A stretch of DNA of 64,000 nt from Paracoccus sp. C2R09 (GTDB lineage Bacteria > Pseudomonadota > Alphaproteobacteria > Rhodobacterales > Rhodobacteraceae), in the NCBI RefSeq assembly GCF_018860625.1, contig NZ_JAHKQB010000014.1:248001-312000 (forward strand). Reading direction: 5' to 3'. A model generated the notes under the pieces. That model saw only the letters and a list, made by a program, of their open reading frames with translations, did no database searches and was not told where the DNA came from. Shown here one piece after another: positions 1-8,551 of this stretch. Both the position numbers and the translations under genes were made by a program. How positions within the stretch are numbered: the stretch's first letter is position 1; each line of letters opens with the position of its first letter.

Positions 1-469
1 GGCTTTCGCCCGCGCTGACGCTGCAGGTGCCGGGGCTGTCCTCGACCTCGATCGTCTCGACCGTGCCGTCCTTGACCAGCGATGCGAAACGCTTGCAGCG
101 GCCGAAGAAGCCGACCGGCGGCGCGTCGAAATCAAGGCCCATGGCCTTGGCCACGCTGCCATCCGCATCGGCCAGAACCTCGATCCCGGCAGCGGTCGCG
201 CCGGTGGATTCGGCCCATGCGGCGGCCACGAAGGGATCGTTCACGGTGACGCAGACGATGCGGTCGATGCCCTTGTCGCGGAAGGCGTCGGCGGTGCGCA
301 CGAAGCTGGGCATATGCGCATTGGTGCAGGTGCCGGTATAGGCGCCCGGCAGGCCGAACAGGGCGACACGGCCCGCGCTCAGCTCGGCCATGGTGACGGC
401 TTCGGGCCCTTCGGCACCGATGCGCAGCAGCTTGCCCTCGGGCAGTTTGTCTCCGGCGGCGATGGTCAT
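1..469 (-). CDS. Peroxiredoxin, Prx5/AhpE-like (3' end cut by window edge)
   Basis: Thiol peroxidase that reduces hydroperoxides in the cytoplasm. The ATG at 469 opens a frame that runs off the left edge after about 156 residues; judging from family length only a few C-terminal residues are missing. The motif GAYTGTCTNAH places the peroxidatic cysteine at residue 48, and a second cysteine in the segment SPGTCSVSAG near the visible end fits the resolving cysteine of the Prx5 group. It is divergent from the flavoprotein that starts 77 bases away, so the two probably have back-to-back promoters. Family assignment is secure; the reductant is not visible. Confidence 0.93.
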   Translation of the reverse strand, partial: MTIAAGDKLPEGKLLRIGAEGPEAVTMAELSAGRVALFGLPGAYTGTCTNAHMPSFVRTADAFRDKGIDRIVCVTVNDPFVAAAWAESTGATAAGIEVLADADGSVAKAMGLDFDAPPVGFFGRCKRFASLVKDGTVETIEVEDSPGTCSVSAGES

Positions 470-545
470 GTAACGCTCCTGAATTGCAACGGATTCGCAT
501 GGAATATAGGGTGCGTGCCGGACACAGACCAGAAGGCGGAAACAG

Positions 546-1745
546 ATGCGCATTGTCATCCTGGGTGCGGGGCAGGCGGCGGCCTCGATGGCGGCACGGT
601 TGCGGGCGAAGGGCCATGACGGTTCGCTGACCGTGATCGGGGATGAAACCGCCGCGCCCTATCAGCGTCCGCCGCTGTCCAAGGCCTATCTGCTGGGCGA
701 CATGGCACTGGACCGCTTGATGCTGCGCGGCCCCGACTGGTGGGCCGATCAGCGGATCGACCTGCGGACCGGCGAACGCGCGCTGACCATCGACCGCGCG
801 GCACGGACGGTGACGACCAATGCGGGGGTCCATGAATACGATGCGCTGGCCCTGGCACTGGGGGCCGCGCCGCGCCGTCTGCCTGCCGCGATGGGGGGCG
901 ATCTGCCCGGCACCCATGTCATCCGCAACCTGGCCGATATCGATGCGCTGGCACCCGCGATGCAGGCCGGGCGCAACCTCGTGGTGATCGGCGGCGGCTA
1001 TATCGGGCTGGAGGCTGCGGCGGTGGCGCGCAAGCTGGGCCTGAACGTCACCCTGATCGAGGCCGCGCCCCGCATCCTGGGCCGCGTCGCCGCCCCGCAG
1101 ACGGCGGACATGATCCGCAACCTGCACCGCGCCCACGGGGTCGAGATCCTGGAAGGCACGGGCATCGCCACGATCGAAGGGACCGACCGCGCGACCGGCG
1201 TTCACCTGACCGACGGGCGCAGCATTCCCGCCGATCTGGTGATCCAGGGCATCGGCGTCCTGCCCGAGACTGCGCTGGCGGGCGCGGCAGGGCTGACCCT
1301 GGAGGACGGCATCGCGACCGATGCGCAGGGGCGCACATCCGATCCCGCCATCTGGGCTGCGGGCGATTGCGCCAGCTTTGCCACCCCCGCGGGCCGGATG
1401 CGGCTGGAAAGCGTGGGCAATGCCATCGACATGGCCGAATGCGTGGCCGACAACATGCTGGGCGCGGGACGCGATTATGCCCCGAAGCCGTGGTTCTGGT
1501 CGGATCAGTTCGACGCCAAGCTGCAGATCGCGGGCATCGGCGCGGGGCACGACCGGATCGTGACGCGGGCCGGGCAGGGCGATCACGCGGGCTCGGTCTG
1601 GTATTTCCGCGAAGGCCGCCTGATCGCGGTCGATGCACTGAACGACGCCCGCGCCTACATGATCGGCAAGCGCCTGATCGAGGCGGGCCGAAGCCCCGAC
1701 CCCGACGCGATCCCGTCCGCGCCCGACCTGAAGGTGCTGCTGTGA
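546..1745 (+). CDS. FAD-dependent ferredoxin/rubredoxin reductase-like oxidoreductase
   Basis: 399-residue flavoprotein of the class I pyridine nucleotide-disulfide oxidoreductase fold without a redox cysteine pair. An N-terminal FAD site (GAGQAAASMAARL, residues about 6-18), a central NAD(P) site (GGGYIGLEAA, near residue 150) and a second FAD motif AAGDCASF near residue 274 are all in order, followed by a reductase C-terminal domain. This matches putidaredoxin/rhodocoxin reductases, which pass electrons from NAD(P)H to a small iron-sulfur protein. No ferredoxin or P450 gene lies beside it, so the partner is unknown. The stop overlaps the GTG of rsmD by four bases. Confidence 0.9.
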   Translation: MRIVILGAGQAAASMAARLRAKGHDGSLTVIGDETAAPYQRPPLSKAYLLGDMALDRLMLRGPDWWADQRIDLRTGERALTIDRAARTVTTNAGVHEYDALALALGAAPRRLPAAMGGDLPGTHVIRNLADIDALAPAMQAGRNLVVIGGGYIGLEAAAVARKLGLNVTLIEAAPRILGRVAAPQTADMIRNLHRAHGVEILEGTGIATIEGTDRATGVHLTDGRSIPADLVIQGIGVLPETALAGAAGLTLEDGIATDAQGRTSDPAIWAAGDCASFATPAGRMRLESVGNAIDMAECVADNMLGAGRDYAPKPWFWSDQFDAKLQIAGIGAGHDRIVTRAGQGDHAGSVWYFREGRLIAVDALNDARAYMIGKRLIEAGRSPDPDAIPSAPDLKVLL

Positions 1746-2308
1746 GGATCGTCGGCGGCAGCCTGCGCGGCCTCAAGCTGGCCGATCTGGGCGAGGGGGA
1801 CATGGCCGCCCATCTGCGCCCGACGACCGACCGCGTGCGGGAATCGATCTTCAACCTGCTGATCAACGGTAGCCATGGCAATCCGCTGCCCGGCGCACGG
1901 GTGCTGGACCTGTTCGCGGGGACGGGGGCCCTGGGCCTCGAGGCGCTGTCGCGGGGGGCGTCCCATGTCACCTTCGTCGATGACGGGGTGAAATCGCGTG
2001 CGCTGATCCGGCAGAACGTGGAAAAGGCCCGCGCGCAGGGCAGCACCGACCTGTGGCGGCGCGACGCGACGAAGCTGGGCGAGATCCGGGGCAAGCCCTT
2101 CGGGATGGTCTTCCTCGATCCGCCCTATGGGCAGGGCAAGGGCGAACTGGCGATGGCATCGGCGCTGGAAGGCGGCTGGCTGGCGCCCGGTGCCACGGTC
2201 CTGTGGGAAGAGGCCCGCCCGCCCCTGCTGCCCGCCGCGCTGACCCTTCTGGATCAGCGCAGCTATGGCGATACCGTGGTGACGCTGGCGCGGCTGCCCC
2301 TAGGCTGA
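1742..2308 (+). CDS. rsmD: 16S rRNA (guanine(966)-N(2))-methyltransferase RsmD
   Basis: SAM-dependent methyltransferase that modifies G966 of 16S rRNA during 30S assembly. The 188-residue frame starts at a GTG that overlaps the previous stop (GTGA), a typical coupling arrangement; no ATG is available upstream except by reading into the flavoprotein gene. Visible motifs are the RsmD N-terminus RIVGGSLRG, the SAM motif DLFAGTGALGLEAL near residue 58 and the catalytic DPPYG near residue 127. It converges with the aminotransferase gene, and the two 3' ends overlap by nine bases. Confidence 0.96.
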   Translation: MRIVGGSLRGLKLADLGEGDMAAHLRPTTDRVRESIFNLLINGSHGNPLPGARVLDLFAGTGALGLEALSRGASHVTFVDDGVKSRALIRQNVEKARAQGSTDLWRRDATKLGEIRGKPFGMVFLDPPYGQGKGELAMASALEGGWLAPGATVLWEEARPPLLPAALTLLDQRSYGDTVVTLARLPLG

Positions 2309-3472
2309 GGCGGCGATGCTGGCGGCCGCGGCCTCCAGCGCGCCCGGACCGTGGGGGATGCCAAGGGCGATCAGCCCGGCCTGCATGGCACCCAGAACGC
2401 CCATGACGGTGCCTGCGCCCGTGTGGCCCATATGGGCGATGCGCAGCGCATTCTCGGGTTCGGGCGCGCCCAGGCCCACGCCCAACGTCACGCCGCATTC
2501 GCGCGTCACCCATGCGCGCAGCTCTGCCGCGCGGGGCAGCGTCACCGCCGTGACCGAGGCCGCGCGGGCGTCCGGATCGTCCACCGACAGCCGGATGCCG
2601 CTGCCATCCGCGCCCCAGGCATCGACGGCCGCCCAGACGGCGCGGGCCAGCCTTGCATGGCGATGCCAGACGGCCTCCAGCCCTTCCTCGTCCAGGATCA
2701 TGGTCAGCGCCTCGGACAGCGCGAAGATCGTCTGGACGGGGGGCGTGCCGCCCCAGAACCGCCACAGCGCCTCGGCCCCCGCGCGGGGGCGCCAGTCCCA
2801 CCAGGGCGTGGTCAGCCCGGTGGGCGATTCCGCCGCCGCCCTGTCCGAGAACCAGACGAATGCGGCCCCCGGCGGCGACATCAGTCCTTTCTGGCTGGCC
2901 GCGATCAGCACGTCCACGCCCCAGTCGTCCATCCGCATCGGCGCACAACCGAGCGATGCGATCGCATCGACCACCAGCAGCGCCGGATGATCGCCCATCG
3001 CCGCGCGGATCGCGGGAATATCGGCCATGGTCGCGCTGGCCGTGTCGGTCTGGCAGACCATGACGGCGCGGATCCCGCCCTGCGCATCCCGGCGCAGCCG
3101 TTCGGACAGGCGCTGCGGATCGGGGGGCAGGTTGCCGCTGTCCTGGCGTTCCACCTCGATCCCCGTGGCCTCAAGCATGTCGGCCCAGGACCGCCCGAAA
3201 TGCCCCGAGGTCAGCAGCAGCACCCGATCGCCCCGGTCCAGAAGGTTCGCGGCCGCGGCCTCCCATCCCGCGTGCCCGTTCCCGATATAGGTCGCCAGAT
3301 GGGCATCCGTGCCCGCCAGGCGCTTCAGCTGCGCCATCAGCGACAGGTTCACCTGCGCCAGCGGTTCGCCATAGATGTCGGGCGATGCGCGATGGGCGGC
3401 GTTCATGACCCGTGCGGGCAGGGGCGAGGGGCCGGGAATGGCGATCAGCTCGTGGCCGTGGGCAAGGGTCAT
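2300..3472 (-). CDS. Class V aminotransferase (alanine/serine-glyoxylate type)
   Basis: PLP-dependent fold-type I enzyme of 390 residues. The N-terminal IPGPSPLPARV and the PLP-lysine context ASQKGLMSPPG are those of alanine-glyoxylate and serine-glyoxylate aminotransferases; the VVDAIASLG segment carries the aspartate that contacts the pyridine nitrogen. Substrates cannot be fixed from sequence: serine, alanine, aspartate or purine-catabolite (ureidoglycine) to glyoxylate transamination are all possible. I chose the ATG at 3472 because family alignment starts there; an in-frame start at 3520 would add 16 residues that do not look conserved. Confidence 0.87.
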   Translation of the reverse strand: MTLAHGHELIAIPGPSPLPARVMNAAHRASPDIYGEPLAQVNLSLMAQLKRLAGTDAHLATYIGNGHAGWEAAAANLLDRGDRVLLLTSGHFGRSWADMLEATGIEVERQDSGNLPPDPQRLSERLRRDAQGGIRAVMVCQTDTASATMADIPAIRAAMGDHPALLVVDAIASLGCAPMRMDDWGVDVLIAASQKGLMSPPGAAFVWFSDRAAAESPTGLTTPWWDWRPRAGAEALWRFWGGTPPVQTIFALSEALTMILDEEGLEAVWHRHARLARAVWAAVDAWGADGSGIRLSVDDPDARAASVTAVTLPRAAELRAWVTRECGVTLGVGLGAPEPENALRIAHMGHTGAGTVMGVLGAMQAGLIALGIPHGPGALEAAAASIAASA

Positions 3473-3665
3473 CTGTCGTCTCGGGGTATGGTTTGCGGAA
3501 CATGCAAGCGGTAGGGCCAAGCGCCGCGCCGGTCAACGGGGGGCGGTAGGGGCAGAGTGGCGGTCTTGTGGCACCCCCGCCATCGGGGGTAAGCCTGTGG
3601 TTTCAGACAGCCATCACCGAAGGCACGATCAGCACGTGGACCCCAAGACCCAAAGCCCGACCCGC

Positions 3666-5435
3666 ATGATCGCAAGCGCGGGGGCGACCCCGTCCCGCGT
3701 CTCTCCCCAGAAGGTGCAGGGCCTGCTGGGGCGGTTGTGGCAGGACTATCTGCGCCCGCACAAGGGGGGGATGGGGCTGGCCTTCTTCCTGATGACGCTG
3801 GAGGGATCGACCCTGGCGCTGATCAGCTGGATGCTGAAACCGCTGTTCGATCTGGTCTTCGTGGGCAAGCAGCAGGGCGCGATCTGGTGGGTCGGCAGCG
3901 CGATCTTCGGGGTGTTCCTGCTGCGCGCGGTCACGCTGATCGCCAGCCGGGCGTTGCTGACGCGGATATCGCTGTCGGTATCGACGCGGATGCAGACCCA
4001 GCTTCTGGCGCATATCCTGACGTTGGATCAGCGGTTCTTTCGCGACAATTCCCCCGGCGCCATGATCGAGCGCATCCAGGGCGACACCATCGCCGTGCAG
4101 GGCGTGTGGGCCACGCTGATCACCAGCTCGACCCGCGATGTCATCTCGTTGGTGATGCTGTTCGCGGTGGCGCTGACCATCGATCCGGTCTGGACCCTGG
4201 GCGCGCTGATCGGCGCGCCGATCCTGATCATGCCCGCCGCGCTGGTCCAGAAATACATCCGCCGCAAGATGCGCCAGAACCGCGCCAATGCCAGCCTGCG
4301 CGCCACGCGCCTGGACGAGGTGCTGCACGGCATCCAGGCGATCCGGCTGAACCGGGCCGAGGATGCGCAGACCGCGCGTTTCGCGTCCATCGTGGGCCGC
4401 ATCCGGCAGGCGGAAACCAAGGTCGCGGCCACGGCCAGCGTCATCCCGGCGCTGACCGACATCGTGACGGGCATCGGCTTTGTCGCGGTGCTGGCGCTTG
4501 GCGGGAACGAGGTGATGGAGGGGAACCGCAGCGTCGGCGACTTCATGGCCTTCTTCACCGCGCTGGCGCTGGCCTTCCAGCCGATGCGCCGTCTGGGCGG
4601 ACTTGCGGGGACATGGCAGACAGCGGCGGCCAGCCTGGAACGCATCTACCAGGTCTTCGACACGCAGCCCTCGGTCCGGTCGGGCCCGCGCAAGGATGCG
4701 CCGGACGATGCGGGCATCCGGCTGGACGATGTTTGGCTGTCCTATGACGGTCAGACCGTCCTGCACGGCCTGACCTTCGAGGCCGAGCCCGGCCGCACCA
4801 CCGCGCTGGTGGGTCCGTCCGGCGCCGGCAAGTCCACCGTCTTCAACCTGCTGACCCGCATGGTCGATCCCGATCGCGGGCAGGTCCTGCTGGGCGGCAC
4901 CCCGGTCGCGGATTACGATCTGGGCGTGTTGCGCGACCAGTATTCGACCGTCTCGCAGGATGCCGCGCTGTTCGACGAAAGCCTGCGCGACAATATCCTG
5001 ATGGGTCGCCCCGACGCCCCCGAGGCCGATCTGCAGCGCGCGCTGGACGTGGCGCATGTGCGCGATTTCCTGGACGGGCAGCGCGATCTGGACAGCCCTG
5101 CCGGACCGCGCGGATCGTCCCTGTCGGGCGGTCAGCGCCAGCGCGTGGCCATTGCCCGCGCGGTTCTGCGCGATGCCCCGATCCTGCTGCTGGACGAGGC
5201 CACGAGCGCGCTGGACACCGCAAGCGAGCGGCTGGTCCAGGACGCGCTGGACCAGCTGTCGAAGGACCGCACCACGCTGGTCATCGCCCACCGCCTGTCC
5301 ACCATCCGCAATGCCGACAAGATCGTCGTCTTGGAATCCGGACGGGTTGTGGAACAGGGCACGCATGACCAGTTGATGCGGAAGGGCGGTGCCTATGCCC
5401 GCCTTGTTGCAATGCAGTTCGGAGACACTGAATGA
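3666..5435 (+). CDS. ABC exporter, fused permease-ATPase (MsbA-like)
   Basis: Half-transporter of about 589 residues with an N-terminal six-helix ABC membrane domain and a C-terminal nucleotide-binding domain. In the latter I see Walker A GPSGAGKST, the signature LSGGQRQR, Walker B ILLLDEATSALD and the switch AHRLST. The type is that of MsbA and related lipid or drug exporters, working as a homodimer in the inner membrane. Start is ambiguous: the ATG at 3666 is used here, but an in-frame GTG at 3636 would add ten residues. It overlaps ygfZ by four bases (ATGA) and dinB follows the same way, so the three are translationally coupled although functionally unrelated. Confidence 0.9.
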   Translation: MIASAGATPSRVSPQKVQGLLGRLWQDYLRPHKGGMGLAFFLMTLEGSTLALISWMLKPLFDLVFVGKQQGAIWWVGSAIFGVFLLRAVTLIASRALLTRISLSVSTRMQTQLLAHILTLDQRFFRDNSPGAMIERIQGDTIAVQGVWATLITSSTRDVISLVMLFAVALTIDPVWTLGALIGAPILIMPAALVQKYIRRKMRQNRANASLRATRLDEVLHGIQAIRLNRAEDAQTARFASIVGRIRQAETKVAATASVIPALTDIVTGIGFVAVLALGGNEVMEGNRSVGDFMAFFTALALAFQPMRRLGGLAGTWQTAAASLERIYQVFDTQPSVRSGPRKDAPDDAGIRLDDVWLSYDGQTVLHGLTFEAEPGRTTALVGPSGAGKSTVFNLLTRMVDPDRGQVLLGGTPVADYDLGVLRDQYSTVSQDAALFDESLRDNILMGRPDAPEADLQRALDVAHVRDFLDGQRDLDSPAGPRGSSLSGGQRQRVAIARAVLRDAPILLLDEATSALDTASERLVQDALDQLSKDRTTLVIAHRLSTIRNADKIVVLESGRVVEQGTHDQLMRKGGAYARLVAMQFGDTE

Positions 5436-6151
5436 GCCGCCAGATCATCCGCGTGACCGGCGAGGACCGGGTCGAGTTCCTGCAGGGGCTGGTCACGAAC
5501 GACGTGACCCGTGCGCCCTGCTGGGCGGCCATGCTGACGCCTCAGGGCAAGTACCTGGCCGATTTCATCGTGGTCCCCGACGGTGACGCGCTGCTGATCG
5601 ATGTCGATGCGCGGCTGGCCGACGATCTGACCCGCCGCTTGTCAATGTACAAGCTGCGATCGAAGGTGGCGCTGGAGCCTGTCGCGATGGATGTGGCGCG
5701 CGGCACCGGTCCGGCCCCGGACGGCGCGATCGTCGATCCGCGCGATCCGGCGCTGGGTTGGCGCCATTACGGCGCCTCGGGGGATGACGGCAGCGACTGG
5801 GATGCGATCCGCGTGGCCCAGTGCATTCCGGAAACCCTGGTCGAGCTGATCCCGAACGAGACCTTCATCCTGGAGGTCGGGTTCGAGCGTCTGAACGGCG
5901 TCGATTTCCGCAAGGGCTGCTATGTCGGGCAGGAGGTCACCGCCCGGATGAAGCACAAGACCGAACTGCGCAAGGGGCTGCGCAACGTTGCCATCGACGG
6001 GCAGGTGGACCCCGGCACCCCCATCACGCGCGATGACCGAGAGGTCGGGCGCATCTTCACCCAATCGGGCGGGCGGGCCATCGCCTATCTGCGCTTCGAC
6101 CGCATGGGCGAGGGCATGGTCGCGGGCGGCGCGGCGGTCCGCGCCGAATGA
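5432..6151 (+). CDS. ygfZ: YgfZ/GcvT folate-binding protein
   Basis: 239-residue folate-binding protein of the GcvT fold. In the YgfZ (IBA57) family it helps assembly or repair of certain iron-sulfur enzymes such as MiaB. The family fingerprint KGCYVGQEVTARM with its conserved cysteine lies near residues 158-170. It begins on the stop of the ABC exporter and ends on the start of dinB, each with a four-base overlap. Confidence 0.93.
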   Translation: MSRQIIRVTGEDRVEFLQGLVTNDVTRAPCWAAMLTPQGKYLADFIVVPDGDALLIDVDARLADDLTRRLSMYKLRSKVALEPVAMDVARGTGPAPDGAIVDPRDPALGWRHYGASGDDGSDWDAIRVAQCIPETLVELIPNETFILEVGFERLNGVDFRKGCYVGQEVTARMKHKTELRKGLRNVAIDGQVDPGTPITRDDREVGRIFTQSGGRAIAYLRFDRMGEGMVAGGAAVRAE

Positions 6152-7236
6152 TCCCGGGGGCGGATGACCCGTCCCCGCGCCGGATCATCCATATCGACAT
6201 GGATGCCTTCTTCGCCTCGGTCGAGCAGCGCGACAATCCCGCGCTGCGCGGTCGTCCCGTGGCCGTCGGCGGTTCCAGCCAGCGCGGCGTCGTGGCCGCC
6301 GCCAGCTACGAGGCGCGGGTCTTCGGCGTGCGATCGGCCATGCCGTCCGTCACGGCGGCGCGGCTGTGCCCGGACCTGATCTTCGTCAAGTCCCGCTTCG
6401 AGGTCTATCGCGCCGTCAGCCAGCAGATCCGCGAGATATTCGCCGACTATACCCCCCTGGTCGAGCCGCTGTCCCTGGACGAGGCCTATCTGGACGTCAC
6501 GGACCATCTGCCGGACGGTATGACGGCCACCGCCATCGCCAAGCAGATCCGCGCCCGCATCCGGCAGGTGACCGGACTGACCGCCAGCGCGGGCGTCAGC
6601 TACAACAAGTTCCTGGCCAAGCTGGCATCGGATCAGAACAAGCCCGACGGGCTGTGCGTCATCACCCCCGATCGCGGCCCCGAATTCGTGCTGAAACTGC
6701 CGGTCGGCAAGTTCCACGGCATCGGTCCCGCCACCGCCGCCAAGATGCAGGCGATGGGCCTGCATACCGGCGCCGACCTGCGCGCGCAGTCCCTGGAGTT
6801 CCTGACGCGCCGTTTCGGCAAGGCCGGGCGGTATTACTGGAACATCTCTCGTGGGGTGGATTTCCGCCGGGTCAGCCCCGACCGCATCCGCAAATCCGTG
6901 GGGGCCGAGAACACCTTCGCGGCCGACCTGATGACGCTGGACCAGGCCGATCAGGCGCTGGAGCCCCTGGCCGCCAAGGTCTGGACCGCGGTCGCGCGGC
7001 ATGAATTGCAGGGGCGGACGGTGACGATCAAGGCCAAGTTCTCGGATTTCCAGCAGGTCACGCGGGCCCGCAGCCTCGGGCATCCCGTCGCGTCCGAGAC
7101 CGAGCTGCTGACGATCGCGCGCGACCTGGTGCGGATCGTGCTGCCCGATCCGCGCGGGGCGCGGCTGCTGGGCATCACCCTGTCGGGCTTCGATGTGCCG
7201 GATGACGGTCCCGAGCAGCTGGACCTGTTCGCCTAG
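6148..7236 (+). CDS. dinB: DNA polymerase IV
   Basis: Y-family translesion polymerase of 362 residues. The palm motifs are intact: DMDAFFASVEQ near residue 16 supplies the first catalytic aspartate and SLDEAYLDVT near residue 109 the Asp-Glu pair. A helix-hairpin-helix region (KFHGIGPATAAKM) and a little-finger domain follow. The C-terminus ends in EQLDLFA, a textbook beta-clamp binding motif. No LexA operator is evident because the start lies inside ygfZ (ATGA overlap), so expression depends on the upstream promoter or one inside ygfZ. Confidence 0.96.
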   Translation: MIPGADDPSPRRIIHIDMDAFFASVEQRDNPALRGRPVAVGGSSQRGVVAAASYEARVFGVRSAMPSVTAARLCPDLIFVKSRFEVYRAVSQQIREIFADYTPLVEPLSLDEAYLDVTDHLPDGMTATAIAKQIRARIRQVTGLTASAGVSYNKFLAKLASDQNKPDGLCVITPDRGPEFVLKLPVGKFHGIGPATAAKMQAMGLHTGADLRAQSLEFLTRRFGKAGRYYWNISRGVDFRRVSPDRIRKSVGAENTFAADLMTLDQADQALEPLAAKVWTAVARHELQGRTVTIKAKFSDFQQVTRARSLGHPVASETELLTIARDLVRIVLPDPRGARLLGITLSGFDVPDDGPEQLDLFA

Positions 7237-7583
7237 CGACGTCCGGGCTGCGAGGCCAGGATCAGCAGCCCGCCCGCGATGGCCCAGTTCTTGACCATGA
7301 TGCTGACCTGCCAGGGATCGACCCGCAGCTGCCAGTGGAACCAGCTGGTCCCGATGCAATAGATCGCCAGCAGCAGCGCCCATGCCCGCACATACGGCCC
7401 GAAGATCAGGCAGACCGCCGCCAGCGCGTTGAAGGCCGCGACCGTCCAGACCAGCCCGCCCGGCAGACCGATCCCGGCGATCATCCGCGCGACCGGGGCG
7501 GGGTCGGTCACCTTCTGCAATGCGCCGCCCGCGAACAGCACCGCGATCAGCACGCGTCCGGCCAGGTTCAGGTATCGGTTCAT
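7233..7583 (-). CDS. DoxX family membrane protein
   Basis: 116-residue inner-membrane protein with four predicted hydrophobic segments. The opening LAGRVLIAVLFAGGALQKV, with a helix and then a small polar turn, is the DoxX pattern. Family members are linked to oxidative or thiol stress and to quinone chemistry, but no role can be assigned here. The ATG at 7583 is chosen because the extension to 7673 has no hydrophobic or conserved character. Its stop overlaps the end of dinB by four bases on the opposite strand. Confidence 0.82.
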   Translation of the reverse strand: MNRYLNLAGRVLIAVLFAGGALQKVTDPAPVARMIAGIGLPGGLVWTVAAFNALAAVCLIFGPYVRAWALLLAIYCIGTSWFHWQLRVDPWQVSIMVKNWAIAGGLLILASQPGRR

Positions 7584-7665
7584 GCGGACCCTTCTGCGTT
7601 CATGCTTTTCAATCCTGCACATGCGTCCTATCGAAGGGCAAGCCGATGATCCGAAGGGGGCCGCC

Positions 7666-8517
7666 ATGAACATCCTGTCGATCCAGTCGCATGTCGCCTA
7701 TGGCCATGCCGGAAACGCCGCCGCGGTCTTTCCGATGCAGCGCCTGGGGGTCGAGGTCTGGCCGGTCCACACGGTGCAGTTCTCGAACCATACCGGGTAT
7801 GGCGACTGGAAGGGCCGCGTCTTCGACGGCCCTGCGGTCGAGGAAATCGTCGAGGGCATCGCGGATCGCGGCGTGCTGCCGGGCTGCGACGGGGTCATCT
7901 CGGGCTATATGGGGTCGTCGGATATCGGCAACGCGGTGATCCACGCGGCCGAGGCCGTGCGCGCGGCGAACCCCAAGGCCATGTGGTGCTGCGATCCGGT
8001 GATCGGGGATGTGGGGCGCGGTATCTTCGTGCGTCCGGGCATTCCCGAATTCATGCGCGACATCGCCGTCCCCGCAGCCGATATCGTCACCCCCAACCAT
8101 TTCGAGCTGGAGTTCCTGACCGGGACCGAAATCCGCGACCTGCCCGCGCTGAGGGCCGCGCTGGCTGCACTGCACGGGACGGGCCCGCGCGTGATCCTCG
8201 CGACCTCGGTCCTGCTGGAGGATACGCCCGCTGACGCCATCGACATGGTCGCCAGCACGGGCGATGGGCAATGGCGCGTCCGCACCCCCCGGTTGCAGCT
8301 GAACGCCAACGGCACGGGCGACATGGTGGCCGCGCTGTTCTTCGTCCATTTCCTGCGGTCGGGCGATGCGGCGCAGGCGCTCGGGGCCGCCGCCGCCTCG
8401 GTCCATGGCGTGCTGTCCGAAACCGTTCGCGCAGGCACCCGAGAGATCCGCCTGATCGCGGCGCAGGACGAATTCGTCAGCCCCACCCAGAACTTCGCGC
8501 CCGAGAAGCTGGGCTGA
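7666..8517 (+). CDS. pdxY: Pyridoxal kinase PdxY
   Basis: Ribokinase-fold kinase of 283 residues that phosphorylates pyridoxal in the PLP salvage route. It begins MNILSIQSHVAYGHAGN, the conserved PdxY/PdxK start, and has VTPNHFELEFLTG near residue 145 and the anion-hole sequence NGTGDMVAALF near residue 215. The start at 7666 is fixed by that homology; the upstream frame to 7429 is antisense to doxX. It is divergent from doxX with an 82-base gap. Confidence 0.95.
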   Translation: MNILSIQSHVAYGHAGNAAAVFPMQRLGVEVWPVHTVQFSNHTGYGDWKGRVFDGPAVEEIVEGIADRGVLPGCDGVISGYMGSSDIGNAVIHAAEAVRAANPKAMWCCDPVIGDVGRGIFVRPGIPEFMRDIAVPAADIVTPNHFELEFLTGTEIRDLPALRAALAALHGTGPRVILATSVLLEDTPADAIDMVASTGDGQWRVRTPRLQLNANGTGDMVAALFFVHFLRSGDAAQALGAAAASVHGVLSETVRAGTREIRLIAAQDEFVSPTQNFAPEKLG

Positions 8518-8551
8518 ACCCCGCCCCCCGGAAGCCAGGACAGGAGAACCG

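Noticed and set aside
1367-1741. Possible fusion of rsmD to an upstream frame inside the flavoprotein gene
   Set aside because: The flavoprotein frame is intact to its stop, and RsmD homology begins exactly at the GTG at 1742.
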